A stretch of 64,000 bases of DNA from NCBI GenBank assembly GCA_963930655.1, contig OZ005604.1, forward strand, positions 9,372,001 to 9,436,000. Direction: 5' to 3'. The position numbers were made by a program, and so were the translations under genes. A model generated the notes under the pieces. The model saw only the letters and a list, made by a program, of their open reading frames with translations, had not been told where the DNA came from and did not search any database. The DNA is from Myrica gale. Taxonomy: Eukaryota; Streptophyta; Magnoliopsida; Fagales; Myricaceae. Positions 45,061-55,574 of this stretch are shown here, one piece after another (positions within the stretch are counted from its first letter, which is position 1; the number at the start of each line of letters is the position of its first letter).

Positions 45061-45860
45061 GAAAAACTTCTATTCATTGAATTTACTAGTTTACCAATCC
45101 AACGTCGCATATGTGACGATTGAATGTCGATTTGAAATTGCGTCAGTTGCAAAAACATGTGAATTGACCAGTTTGCTGACATTTGTCAGTTATACCGATC
45201 GATCGTATACTTTGGCGATTTACTCTCCGCTACATGCCCATCATGTAGCTTTCTTCTAGCCAATCGAATGAGTATTATAGCCACGGATCGTAATTATTTG
45301 ACCGATGTTATATAGGACCGATCGTAGGTGTTATGAGGATTGTTTTGTCACCAAATCTATATTTTTTTGGTGACAAAATTTTTGTCACCAAAGTCCTTTA
45401 TTTTCATTTTTTAGTGGAGCGATTGAGATAGTATAATGAAACCATCGATCGTATAATGAAACCATCGATCGGTTAAGGGAAGCAAGATTTCCTTATAAAA
45501 AAACTTCCAATGCTTGTGACGGGCGTTTTCCTCACATAAATATAAATTTCAATTAAAATAAGTTACGATGAATCGCGTCATTGGACAATCGAACAACTTG
45601 ATTAGAATTTTTTCATGAATAAGTTTTTTTTAATAATTTCTAATTTTATTAGTGACGAAAGTTTTGTCACAATAACTTTACTTTTGGTAACGAAATGTGA
45701 TTTTCGTCAAAGAGATGGAAAAATGTAACGAAATTGTTGACGGAATCAACTTCCGTCACTAAAAAAATAGACTTTTAGTGAAGAAAAAAAATCGTTTCCA
45801 ATACTTGTTTTTAGTGACGAAAATTATTTTGTCACCGAGAAATTCGTCGCTCCCCTCTAT

Positions 45861-46385
45861 TGAGTTTTTTGCTCTTTATGTCAATAAAAGAAAGAACAAA
45901 AATAAAATTCATATTGTTGTTGCTCCATTATACACTGCTGCCGTCACGTTATAATATAAAGTACAATTTTAAACTCTCTGATTTCGTACAAACTCCATTA
46001 TCTATGTCTAAAGAGGATTATTAGAAGAAAAAATAGAAATTGAAATCTAGCCGAACTTTAAATCAACCCTCTTCTGTCCTTTGTTGGATCATAATTAGCC
46101 TAATGAATGATTAAGTCCACTACATCTAAGATTACGATAATTCAGTAAGATGCACGTCAGTCTCCCTCTTTTGTAAATTTGATTTTAGGCTCCATTTGTT
46201 TTGAAGTATTTTATTTTATGAAAAGTACTTTCCAGCTTTCGACTGTTTGTGGAGCCTCGTAAAATAGGGTCAACTGAAACTCAATTCGGTCAACTGTAAA
46301 AGATAGCTTAACTTTTCCTGAAAGTGATTTAATTTTTGAAACTAGTGAACCTTTTTTTCCTGACTTGCCTCTCTCAATCTTAAGG
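45861..46385. other. No gene seen
   Basis: AT-rich intergenic DNA without recognisable features, between CACTA-2 and the minisatellite. Confidence 0.5.
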
Positions 46386-46389
46386 GAGT

Positions 46390-47090
46390 CCAAAAATCAA
46401 TCGACCCGACCTCCCGACTCGAAATCGAACCGATTCAACTTAAATTTGTTAGGTTACATCGTGATCGAGGTCGGGTTTTGAAACATGAATCCGAGAAAAA
46501 ATCAAGTTTGTATTTAGGTCTCCAACTAGAAACCAAATCATTCAAAAGAACTCGACCCTGACAATTTTAGCTTTTTTCAGAGTCGGGGTCGAGTTTTGAA
46601 ACATGAACCCAAGAAAATCAGGTTCGTGTTCGGGTGTCTAACTAGAAACTAAAGCATTCAAAGGAACCCGACCCCGACGATTTTACCTTTTTTTTCAAGG
46701 TCGGGTCGAGGTTTGAAACATGAACATGAGAAAAATTAAGTTTGTGTTCGCGTCTCTAACATGAAAACAAATCATTTCAAAAGAACCCGACTACGACAAT
46801 TTTAGCTTTTTTCGGGATTGAGTCGGGTTTTGAAATATGAAGCCGAGAAAAATCAGATTTGTGTTCACGTCTTTAACCCGAAACTAAAGTTTTTAAAGGA
46901 ATCCGACCCCGATGATTTTAGCTTTTTTCGGTGTCAATATCAAGTTTTGAAACATAAACCCGAGAAAAATCATGTTTGTGTTTGCGTCTCTAACCCAAAA
47001 TCCAAGCATTCAAAAGAACCTAAAAAAATTTGGCTAGTGGTGCGATTTGTAACTCGAAACCAAAATATTCAAAGGAACTCGACCATTTCT
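46390..47090 (+). repeat. Minisatellite, about 117-bp unit, roughly six copies
   Basis: The core TTTTGAAA(C/T)AT(G/A)AA recurs at 46480, 46598, 46715, 46832 and 46949, with spacings of 118, 117, 117 and 117 bp. Each unit also contains GAGAAAAATCA, GTGTTCG(G/C)GTCT, AACC(C/A)GAAAC, a CATTCAAA(A/G)GAACCCGACC-type stretch and GATTTTAGCTTTTTTC. The units are diverged and the right edge decays after 47090. No coding function is evident. Confidence 0.88.
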
Positions 47091-47960
47091 TACTCTTTCG
47101 AAAACTTTATTCTATTTTACTTCAAATTGATGTTAAATATTTTAAAAAGACATTGAAAAATACTTTTAGAAAATATATTTGATGTAGCAACCAAACACCA
47201 AAATTTAGAATACTTTACTGAAACATAATGCATTGGAAACTACTTTACAAAAAAAAAAGTGTTACAATTAAACAAACATACCTTAATTAGAAAGTTAGGG
47301 TACCTGTACTTCGACAACAAGGTAGGGGAGAAAATCATACTTTGTATCATCTAATTACCACATATTTTGGAGATGTTTGGGAGCCAATATTTTGGGCTCC
47401 CAAATTTTCATCCTAATAAAATAATTATATAAAATTATGTGTCTTCTCATCAAATCATCATTTTTCACTCTAAATCAGTATAAAAAATTCATTCAAATAA
47501 TCTCTCTCATTACTTTTTCACCAACTCTAACACCCCCAAATTTTTACCACCCAATATTTTAACAATCAAACACCACCTTTATAAATTATATCCCAACCAA
47601 TAAAATTTCACACATAGTATCTTAATTAATGATATTTTTATAATTTGTAATTATCGATAAGGTTTCACTGTCAAAATTAATGAAAAAAATAATTTAATAA
47701 ATAAAATTATGATATGAGATACAAATTCAAAGATTCAATTAATCATTTTGGGTGTAAAATGGAAAACATGTGACATTGAGTAGTATATTTTTTTCAAGAA
47801 ATACTGAATTATTAAAGTATGTAGTATCTATATACTCAATTTTTAACAACTATAAACGCGCGTTATATATATAATTTTTTTGAGATTATTTTTCATAATT
47901 TTAATTATATTTATATTAAAAAGAAAATAATTTTTAAAAAATAAATATTATAATAATAAT
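47091..47960. other. AT-rich intergenic stretch
   Basis: No gene or clear element is seen. Long A and T runs and (TA)-rich patches are present near 47860-47960. Confidence 0.5.
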
Positions 47961-47964
47961 ATAA

Positions 47965-48600
47965 AGTTCTTTGATTGGTTTGATCCTCGCACCTGCTCCC
48001 GAGGTATGAAAGTAAGATCGTATTTTACAAAGAAAATCAAGAACCTACAAGGCCTAATAGGCTTAGTTGTCAGGCTGAGTTGTCAGCTGATGTGACCTTT
48101 CTCAAATTTTAGTATCTGTTATTTATTAAAAGCACCAAAACTGAGACATGATGTATTGAGTTGCAGAAAGCATGTTGGTTTTTTGATTGGTTTGATACTC
48201 GCACCTGCCCCCGTGGTATGGAAGTAGGACGATATTTTACAAAGAAAATCAAGGACATGTAAGGCCTAATTCATACGCTGAGTTTTTAGCTGATGTGACC
48301 ATTCCGTTAGGGAAACAGATGGATCTCTGACAAAAGGGTCATTTCGTAAATAAATATAATCCCAAGGACGAAAATTTGAAAAAATTAAACTCAAGGATTA
48401 AAAAATAAAATGACGTAAAACCCAAGGACTAAAATGTCAATTTTTCTTAGCACATCAGTTGTTGAGTTGTTAGCTGATGTGACATTTCTATTAGGGAAAT
48501 AGACGGATCCCTGACGGAAGAGTCATCTCGTTAAAAAATATAAATTCAATAACTAAAATTTGAAAAACTTAAACTCAACGATCAAAAAATTAAAAAGAGG
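47965..48600. repeat. Imperfect duplicated blocks upstream of SMU2
   Basis: TTGAT(C/A)CTCGCACCTGC(T/C)CCCG with TATTTTACAAAGAAAATCAA occurs at about 47980 and 48190. AGCTGATGTGACC/A with TTAGGGAAA(C/T)AGA(T/C)GGATC occurs near 48290 and 48472, and CAAGGAC(G/T)(A)AAA near 48363 and 48422. These look like nested or tandemly duplicated short repeats. Confidence 0.55.
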
Positions 48601-48827
48601 TAAAACCGAAATAACAACCTGCCAAATTCCCTTCTTCTTTCTATGCTAGCATTTGCAACTAAAGAGACTGTCGCATTCCTGTCTTACGACACCACCGCTT
48701 CTTATTGTCGTTTACTCGTTTTTGTATGTCTTTGTTTAGCTTCAGAGGGATTTCAGTAATTGAGGATGTTATCTCCGCCCCAATCTTGGTTGCTTCTTCC
48801 TCGGTGACCTCTAGTTCCCAGTGCTGC

Positions 48828-48836
48828 AAACCCTAA
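48828..48836 (+). promoter_or_regulatory. Telo-box in the SMU2 leader
   Basis: AAACCCTAA lies about 130 bp upstream of the SMU2 start codon. Telo-boxes are common in promoters and 5' leaders of plant housekeeping genes for translation and RNA processing. Confidence 0.6.
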
Positions 48837-48880
48837 CCACGAAGGAAGAAGCTCAAGTCCCCAATTCTCTTGGACTCCTG

Positions 48881-48957
48881 ATGCTGAATTGGAAATCCCC
48901 ACTACTCAAAGTTGTTTGGGGATAGTCAGCAATAATTCCATGAAGAGATATTTGTGA
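48881..48957 (+). promoter_or_regulatory. Two short upstream ORFs before SMU2
   Basis: ATG at 48881 opens a 14-codon frame ending TAG 48923-48925. ATG at 48940 opens a 5-codon frame ending TGA at 48957, six bases before the main ATG (48963). If the transcript starts upstream of 48881 these could lower translation. The transcription start is not known from sequence. Confidence 0.45.
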
Positions 48958-48962
48958 TCGCT

Positions 48963-51900
48963 ATGACGGCGTCAAAGAAACATCAAAAGGAGAAAGTTAT
49001 TCGTCGGAGGTAAGTACCTATGATTCAATCTTCTTTCACGTGCTTCATAAATCTGGTATGTAGGTTTTGTTCTAGTTTTAACTACTCGGCGAATAGGCTT
49101 GTTTTATTGGCGATTTCTGATTGATTTTGCATTTAGGTAATTGGATAATTTGTTACTTCCAGAGGTTCATGAAAATGTAGTCTATTTGAAACACACGCAC
49201 ACACGCAGACCCACACTTATGTTCTTCTTGGTGTGGTCTCTCTCTGTATCTCTCTCTCGCTTTTTCGAGTATGTCGTTTGTACATGTAGGTATATGTATA
49301 TAATGGCTCTGAGAATATGGAATGTGCAGGGAGGAGAAAACAACAGAAGAGCCGGAGGCGCCAAAATATAGGGACCGTGCAAAGGAGCGTAGGGAAGACC
49401 AAAATCCCGACTATGAACCCACAGAATTGGGTTCTTTTCATGCTGTTGCTCCGCCTGGCACCGTTGATATCCGTGCAGCTGATGCAAACAAATTATCCAT
49501 AGAGAAGAGCAAGTACCTTGGAGGTTCGTGCTTTCAGCATAAGAACGTCGTTGTATTTGGTTTTTACTACTTCATCTTTTCGGTTTGTTGGTATAGATAA
49601 TTTAGCCATGCTTTAATAGGTAACAGTCATGCTTCCAGGAAAGTTGAATCATTATTTTTTGTTTTTACTACTTCCTCTGTATGGTTTTTGGGATTGGTAA
49701 TTTATCCATATTCTTGATTTCGGATCTCAACACATTCTATTTCTTGTCTGTTGTCAATGTTTGTTCAGGTGATGTGGAACACACACATCTTGTCAAAGGT
49801 TTGGATTATGCTTTGCTCAACAAAGTAAGAAGCGAGATTGACAAGAAGCCAGATGGTGGAGATGACGCCGATGTGAAGTCTAGGTAATTGAATGTGGATT
49901 GTCTGTATCGAACATGTAAATTCATGTTTGTTGGAAAGAAAGATTAGCAAATAAAGGCTTTTATTCAGTTAAAGAATTTGAAGTAATGCCTATTTTTAAC
50001 CTTGCGGTATAACTTGTTGATGAGTTTCAATCCATGGATATGACTGTCGGTAACTGTTGAAAAAGCGACTTGTCACTCGATGTTATTTTGGCCTTCATCA
50101 TTGTTTCAACTCACACTGACATGTTATTTACTGGCAGAGCATCTAAGGAAGACCAACAATTATCATTTCGTACTGCAACTGCAAAGGTGCATTGAATTCT
50201 GGCAAATACAAAGGGCAATGGAATCTTGTTGCGATTTTTATCATGCCTATTGAAAAGCTTCTTCTTTCTGGTTTTTACTCCATCCATTTGTGTTGATGAT
50301 TTGTGTTTGTGCTGCAGTCAGTGTATAAGTGGATAGTCAAGCCCCAAACCATTATCAAGTCAAATGAGATGTTTCTTCCTGGTCGAATGTCATTTATTTT
50401 TAACATGGTAAGAAAATTGGTTATTTCTACGTGCTCATCTAGTTTATAGCATCTTCATTACCTTGCCCTGTAAGGAAGCCACATGTTGGTTGTCCCTGAT
50501 ACAAGTTTTTGTTATATTAGTTGCAACTAAGCATATGCGTGATACAAAATTACTTGAAAGTATTTTGAGCTTGCTGCCCACCGTCCAGTTTAACAATCAG
50601 ATCTTACAGTCTTTGTTTGGAAGAAGCCATGAAAAGTGGTTCACATTTGCAACTTCTATTTGCCTTTTGGTCTACTCTTACCTCTCTACTTCTCTGGTGT
50701 CGGTCAAAATGTTATATCAAATAAGATCGCAAAACACTCCTAGATGCCTATTAAGTTGTAGATAGTATTTCCAATATTTCCATGCTCACACCCTAACCGA
50801 GCCTACCCTTTTATATGTCAAACCCTGACACAAATACCCCAAGTTAGAGGTAGACATTGTGGGATTTAGCTGGTCTCCTTTGTTACAGAGGCTTGGGATA
50901 AGGAGGTTACAATACCTTATAAATTTTTTACTTGCACCTAATTGGTATGGGATGACGGGACACTCCTATCATGTTTTGTGCTCCACGCTGTTTGAGAATA
51001 TGAGGAACACTTGTGTTCTAGAATGAATGGACTGTAAAGGACCCAAAAGAGATTGCATGCATGATAACGCTGTTAATGGATTGGTAGATCTAGCTGTTGT
51101 GAGTCCTAGTTTACAGGATTAAGGCAACCCAAGAGGTGAATTAGTTTTCTAAACTTTTCGGTTAAAACCTTCAAAAATGTGTTTGCAAGTAAATACTACT
51201 TTAGCACAAGTATATAATATGCGAAACTGTAAATAAGTGTTAAAGTAAGGAGAAAGGTAAGAGAAGCAAACACAGTATTTTTAGGTGGTTCGGCAAACCT
51301 GTCTACATCCACCCCTCAAGCTCCTTCACCGAGCCTTGAGGTTTTCCACTATCTTCAACCAATAGCTTACACACTAGCTTCCGGGTGATAGTGAACCGTA
51401 CAAGTGTTTTCTCAGGATCAACACTCAAACCCACCCAAGTGGTTTTTCTGGCTCACCACTCAACCTCACCAATCTTGAGATATACATTCTCACAGCTTCT
51501 TCTTTAGTGAACAACCTCATTAAATTCTTCTTTAGTGAACAGCCTCACTAAAGGAAACACCTCTATTGGATAGGTAGATGGAAGAACAAAAACTCTCTTG
51601 ATAGAGTAGATATGAAAATGAAGGCTATCTCTTTATTCACACAAAGACAAGGATATGAAAGTGTGTGTGAATTCTATGAGAAATATAGAATAAGAAGGTT
51701 TAGAATATTTCTCAAGTAGTAGAAATGATATGTGGTCGTTGGGTTGTCATTTTAGACGAAATGAAGGTGTATTTATAGGCCACATATGAAAACTAGCCGT
51801 TTATAGCCGTTGAGAGTTTTTGCTAAAACGAGTCAGTCGACCGCTTCATGAACCGGTCGACCGCTTCAAGTTACCATTACTCCAACGGTCATATTGTCAG

Positions 51901-54840
51901 AAACTCAACGGCTCTTTTATAAAAGCAACCAGTCGACCGCTACATGAGGCGGTCGAAGTACCGGTCGACTGCTTGAACAGCCGGTCGACCTCCTCAACTT
52001 AAGCATGATCCGGTTCTTTTTAAAAACAAGGTTTTTGACCACTTTTAAACACCCAATTTTGAAGACATACTTCGCATAAGTATATTAAAGGTGTGAGAGT
52101 TTGTTTGGGGTGTTTTGAAACCTATAAAAACATTTTAATTTTTCAAACAAAACTTAAAACGGTTTATGCATGTTTTGAAAGATATGCAAGTGCGTGATTC
52201 AAATCCTTGTCAAATGTGAAATAAATAGTTACAAGGATTGTACCCTAAGGTCTTTGAATCTTCTCTTTAAGCTCCTTGCATCTTCTTTTTCCTTTTTCTT
52301 CAAGGTTTGACTCTTTTCGTCAAGTTGTCTTTGTCTTTGAAGATGTCCATTTTGTAAACTCATCCATTTATTGAAATCCTCAAAATCTCGATTGTGCACA
52401 AAAGCCGACAGCTGTCATTTTATGGACATCTTTAGTCAACAGTCATGCACTATTGCCTGACAAAATTTCTCTTTGGCTCATGTGCTAGGAGGGTGGATAC
52501 TCTAACGACATTCCAACCACCTTGCAGCGGAGTAAAGCTGATTGTCCAGTACCTGAGGTTCATATTTTCTGAAATCCCTTGCTGGAATTCTTTCTTTAGG
52601 GATGGGAAGCTTATGTTAGGTTGTACTTACTTTGCAGGAAATGGTTACTGTTAGTGTTGATGGTTCTGTGCTTGATCGAATAGCTAAAATTATGTCATAT
52701 CTTCGTCTTGGCTCTTCTGGGAAGGTTCTGAAGAAGAAGAAGGGGAAGGACATGAAAGGTAGTTGCTAAATACAGCTTTGAGATAAGTGTGCAGTTCATT
52801 TGAAGTCACTGTGCTTGAAGAAACTTTTGTTTTGGTGTTCTATCTAAAACCTGAGGATGTGGCCTTGTGAGCAGCATAGTTATGAATGTGCCTCACTTCT
52901 CCTTTCAAATAGGCATTGCTGACTAAACATACTTTTTCTAAGGAGACTTGAAATGTTTTGATATATGCATTTGTAAGTTGAGAAAACTTGTTATGTTTTG
53001 ATAAATGCGTTTGGGTGATACATGTTGAGTCTGATTTGAGTTGACGAATTTCAAAACTTCCTGTGATTTGTAAAAAGAGATCATTTTCGAAAGTCCCTGC
53101 TTTGCTGGGTCATGTTTCTTAGGATAAATTACATTTGCAATGTCATTTCCAAACTATCACTTTCATCACATTGCGCTCTTAGACTACCAAAAAGTTATAA
53201 TGTGCACCATTTGAAAAACCTGACAGTTCAAGTTGTGCCATGTAGGTTCTCCTTGTTTTATTTTATTGGTCAGATTTCAATCAAGGTTTCATACCAAAAT
53301 TTTTTTGTAGTTCATAGTTTGGGAGGAACATCTAAATTGCGGATGCAAAGGATAGTTGCCCCCCCCCCCCTCTCAATTTCTCTATGTAATCAAGGTTTTT
53401 TTCGTCCCCTTCATATTTTTTTACAGGAAAGATTTCAGCTGCTGGTAATGAGTACAATGAAGAAGATAAGCTTTCAAAGCCTAATGGCCTGTCGAAGTTT
53501 CAAACAGAGAGAGAGTTTGTTCCACCGCCCCCACCTCCTTTAAGGAAAAATAACCTTGATTCAAGAGAGAAACAAGTCCCAGACGTTCTTGCTAGAGCAG
53601 AAGAGGATGACATATTTCTTGGCGATGGTGTTGACTATGCTATTCCGGGTAAAGACTTGAGCCAAAGCCCACTCTCCGAGGACATGGAAGAGTCTCCTCG
53701 GATTAAGGAAAAGCTTTCCTATTTTGCTGAACCTGCTTATGGTCCAGCCCAACCCTCTGCGCTGCCTCAAGAATGGCATGAAACGGTCAGTTGATCCAAG
53801 TAACCAAGAAAGTAAAAACAGAGCTTCCAATTTACACCTACGTTCTTGAGTTTTTATTTATTTATTATTTTCTGTTCAAATTGAGAATCTGTCCCATTGT
53901 CTAATTAATCTTCTGTGTAATAACCTTTTTGCTTGCAGAATGGGTATGATACCATGCAAGCACAAGCGTTGGCTGGCTACCAGAGTGAGTGGCAGGACTA
54001 CCACTATTCTGAACAATTCGCTTACTCTGAACAATACCTGCAAGCAAACGTGCAGGCTTATGAAGTGGAAGCAGGTTCAGGTATTCTGCAGGATCCACGC
54101 TTTATGACTCAAGAAGAGAAGGATCGGGGTTTAGGGTCTGTGTTTAAGAGGGATGATGAGAGACTTCAACAATTGAGGGAGAAAGATGCTCGCGAAAAGG
54201 ATCCCAACTTCGTTTCTGAGAGTTATTCTGAGTGTTACCCGGGGTATCAAGAGTATAACCGCGAGATTGTCGATAGTGAGGATGAAGACGACTTGTCGAA
54301 AATGGATATGGGTGGACGAGTAAGTGATCTTTCTTAATAAGTGTACTTTTGCACATGACCATAGGTTATGATTACAGTTTCCTTTTAGTAACTTAGTTTG
54401 TACTTGGGTTTTGAATAGCACGTAATATGGTATACTTAATTAATGTTTTAATTCTGTTATGCCTTATTCTTGTTCTACTAAACTTTGTTAACTTTTATGT
54501 GACTGGTATCGTGGAAGTAATTGTAGATACTCATTACATTGTTGAAACACTTTTTCAACAGGCGAAGGGACGTCTTCATAGGTGGGACTTCGAGACAGAA
54601 GAGGAATGGGCAACTTACAATGAACAGAAAGAAGCAATGCCAAAAGCTGCATTTCAGTTTGGGGTGAAGATGCAAGACGGTAGGAAGACACGAAAGCAGA
54701 ATAGGGACCAGAAGCTCAACAATGAGCTCCACCAGATTAACAAGATACTTGCCAGAAAGAAAATGGAGACGGAGATGAATGGTGAGGGTGGCCACCAGTT
54801 TGATGACGAATCACAACCTGGAAAGAAGCTTCGAATATGA
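48963..54840 (+). CDS. SMU2: SMU2 (RED/IK family spliceosome-associated protein)
   Basis: Ten coding exons with GT/AG borders and continuous phase: 48963-49009, 49330-49523, 49769-49883, 50138-50186, 50318-50407, 52489-52557, 52638-52758, 53427-53785, 53939-54319 and 54562-54840, giving 567 codons plus TGA. The N-terminal RED domain shows MTASKKHQKEK, KYRDRAKERRED, DYEPTELGSFHAVAPPGTVD, EHTHLVKGLDYALLNKVR and SVYKWIVKPQTI. The C-terminal RED domain shows EEKDRGLGSVFKRDD, SECYPGYQEYNREIVDS and RWDFETEEEW. Length fits the family (about 560-590). RED/SMU2 works with SMU1 in nuclear pre-mRNA splicing. No disabling lesion was found although a 1.3-kb LTR lies in intron 5. The start fits the family N-terminus. 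Confidence 0.95.
51098..52441 (-). mobile_element. Copia-type solo LTR in SMU2 intron 5, opposite strand
   Basis: On the minus strand it runs from TGTTGACTAAAGATGTCC (52441) to ...GGACTCACA (51098), with the CTCTTGGGTTGCC stretch near its end, like the SIRE-type LTRs at 20104 and 43451. About 1,344 bp, no coding sequence. It contains GGTCGACC-type palindromes at 51836-51990 in pairs about 20 bp apart. No clear 5-bp duplication was found, so exact ends are uncertain. Its right edge is only 47 bp from exon 6. Confidence 0.7.
52454..52488 (+). other. 3' splice region of SMU2 intron 5
   Basis: CTGAC at 52457-52461 fits a branch-point consensus, 28 bp before the acceptor TGTGCTAG (ending 52488). 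A T-rich stretch lies between them. Both survive next to the inserted LTR. Confidence 0.5.
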
Positions 54841-55540
54841 AATTGAGAAGTTGGTCTTCATATCAAAACATTTATCAGTAAATTGTCGTTTTTACTTTGA
54901 AGTCTGAAATGTTCATTGTAATGGATGAACATCCTAGCTGCCTCTCCATGGTGATCAACCTTTGACAATACCAGAGCCTACGACAGAGAATGTACCTCGA
55001 ACATAATTGGGCCAACCAAAAACCGGAAAAGTAGCATGGTAATTATAGTTGGAGTGGATGTCTCTTAGTGTTTAGGTAACAGTTGCCTTTGTCCACGCTA
55101 GAAAAAGAGAAGGAAAAAGGTGATTTTATATTTTTAGGAGGTCAGCTCTGTCTCCATTCTCATGAGGCAAAACTTTTCTCGTCTTATCGAGTTCCTCTAG
55201 GACATTGTTTACATGGGGTAATCTTTAATCCTGATGTTTCAACATTGCAGCTGGGAAGTTGGAAAGATTCATCATATTGGATGCCGAGGTTCTCCAGTTC
55301 GCAACTGCGGGAGGAAATAATCGGTCGCCTAAATTGGCTAAAAGCTACGCAGGGGATAAACAATCTCTAATCTTATCTTTACAGATGACACATCCTTTTT
55401 TGGCCAACAATGCCCGTGCCATGCATCAGCATCTCCGTTGTTTTTTCTTAAATAGTTCGGCGAGAGGATTAAAATAGAAAAAACAATCCTGCATATGGAG
55501 CACTATACCAAATTTCTCATAAAATTTGACCTTTTTTTTC
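54841..55540. other. SMU2 3' flank; no recognised gene
   Basis: The SMU2 3' UTR should begin here, but no strong polyadenylation signal stands out. An open stretch at about 55245-55480 after TTGCAG reads ERFIILDAEVLQFA and so on. I do not recognise it and treat it as unproven. Confidence 0.45.
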
Positions 55541-55546
55541 CAGCAA

Positions 55547-55572
55547 GGATATATATATATATATATATTATA
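55547..55572. repeat. (TA)n microsatellite
   Basis: A run of about eleven TA units near the left edge of the LINE relic. Confidence 0.8.
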
Positions 55573-55574
55573 TG

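Larger units (their letters stand above)
38860..45850 (-). mobile_element. CACTA-2: decayed CACTA element, minus strand
   Basis: From left to right this region holds a subterminal array with GATCG-based motifs (38990-39420), a TNP1-like coiled-coil relic, a transposase DUF4216-like relic, a TNP2-core relic, and another end region with GTCACTAAA / GTGACGAAA motifs and CGATCGATCG copies (45190-45850). All coding pieces read on the minus strand, matching an inverted CACTA-1. Precise ends and target duplication are lost. A degenerate end may lie near 45416 (TTTTTTAGTG); further CACTA-like end sequence to 45850 may belong to another copy. Copia-type fragments interrupt it at about 40394-41570 and 42930-44888. 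Confidence 0.75.

Noticed and set aside
51098-52441. 5-bp target duplication for the SMU2-intron LTR
   Set aside because: GCTGT on the left and GTCAT on the right do not match; ends may be off by a few bases or mutated, so no duplication is claimed.
53112-53543. 143-codon ORF overlapping SMU2
   Set aside because: It covers the end of intron 7 and exon 8 in the wrong frame; the spliced SMU2 frame explains the conservation.
55083-55480. Possible extra exon downstream of SMU2
   Set aside because: An acceptor-like TTGCAG and open frames exist, but SMU2 already has its family C-terminus and stop at 54840 and no known domain is seen.
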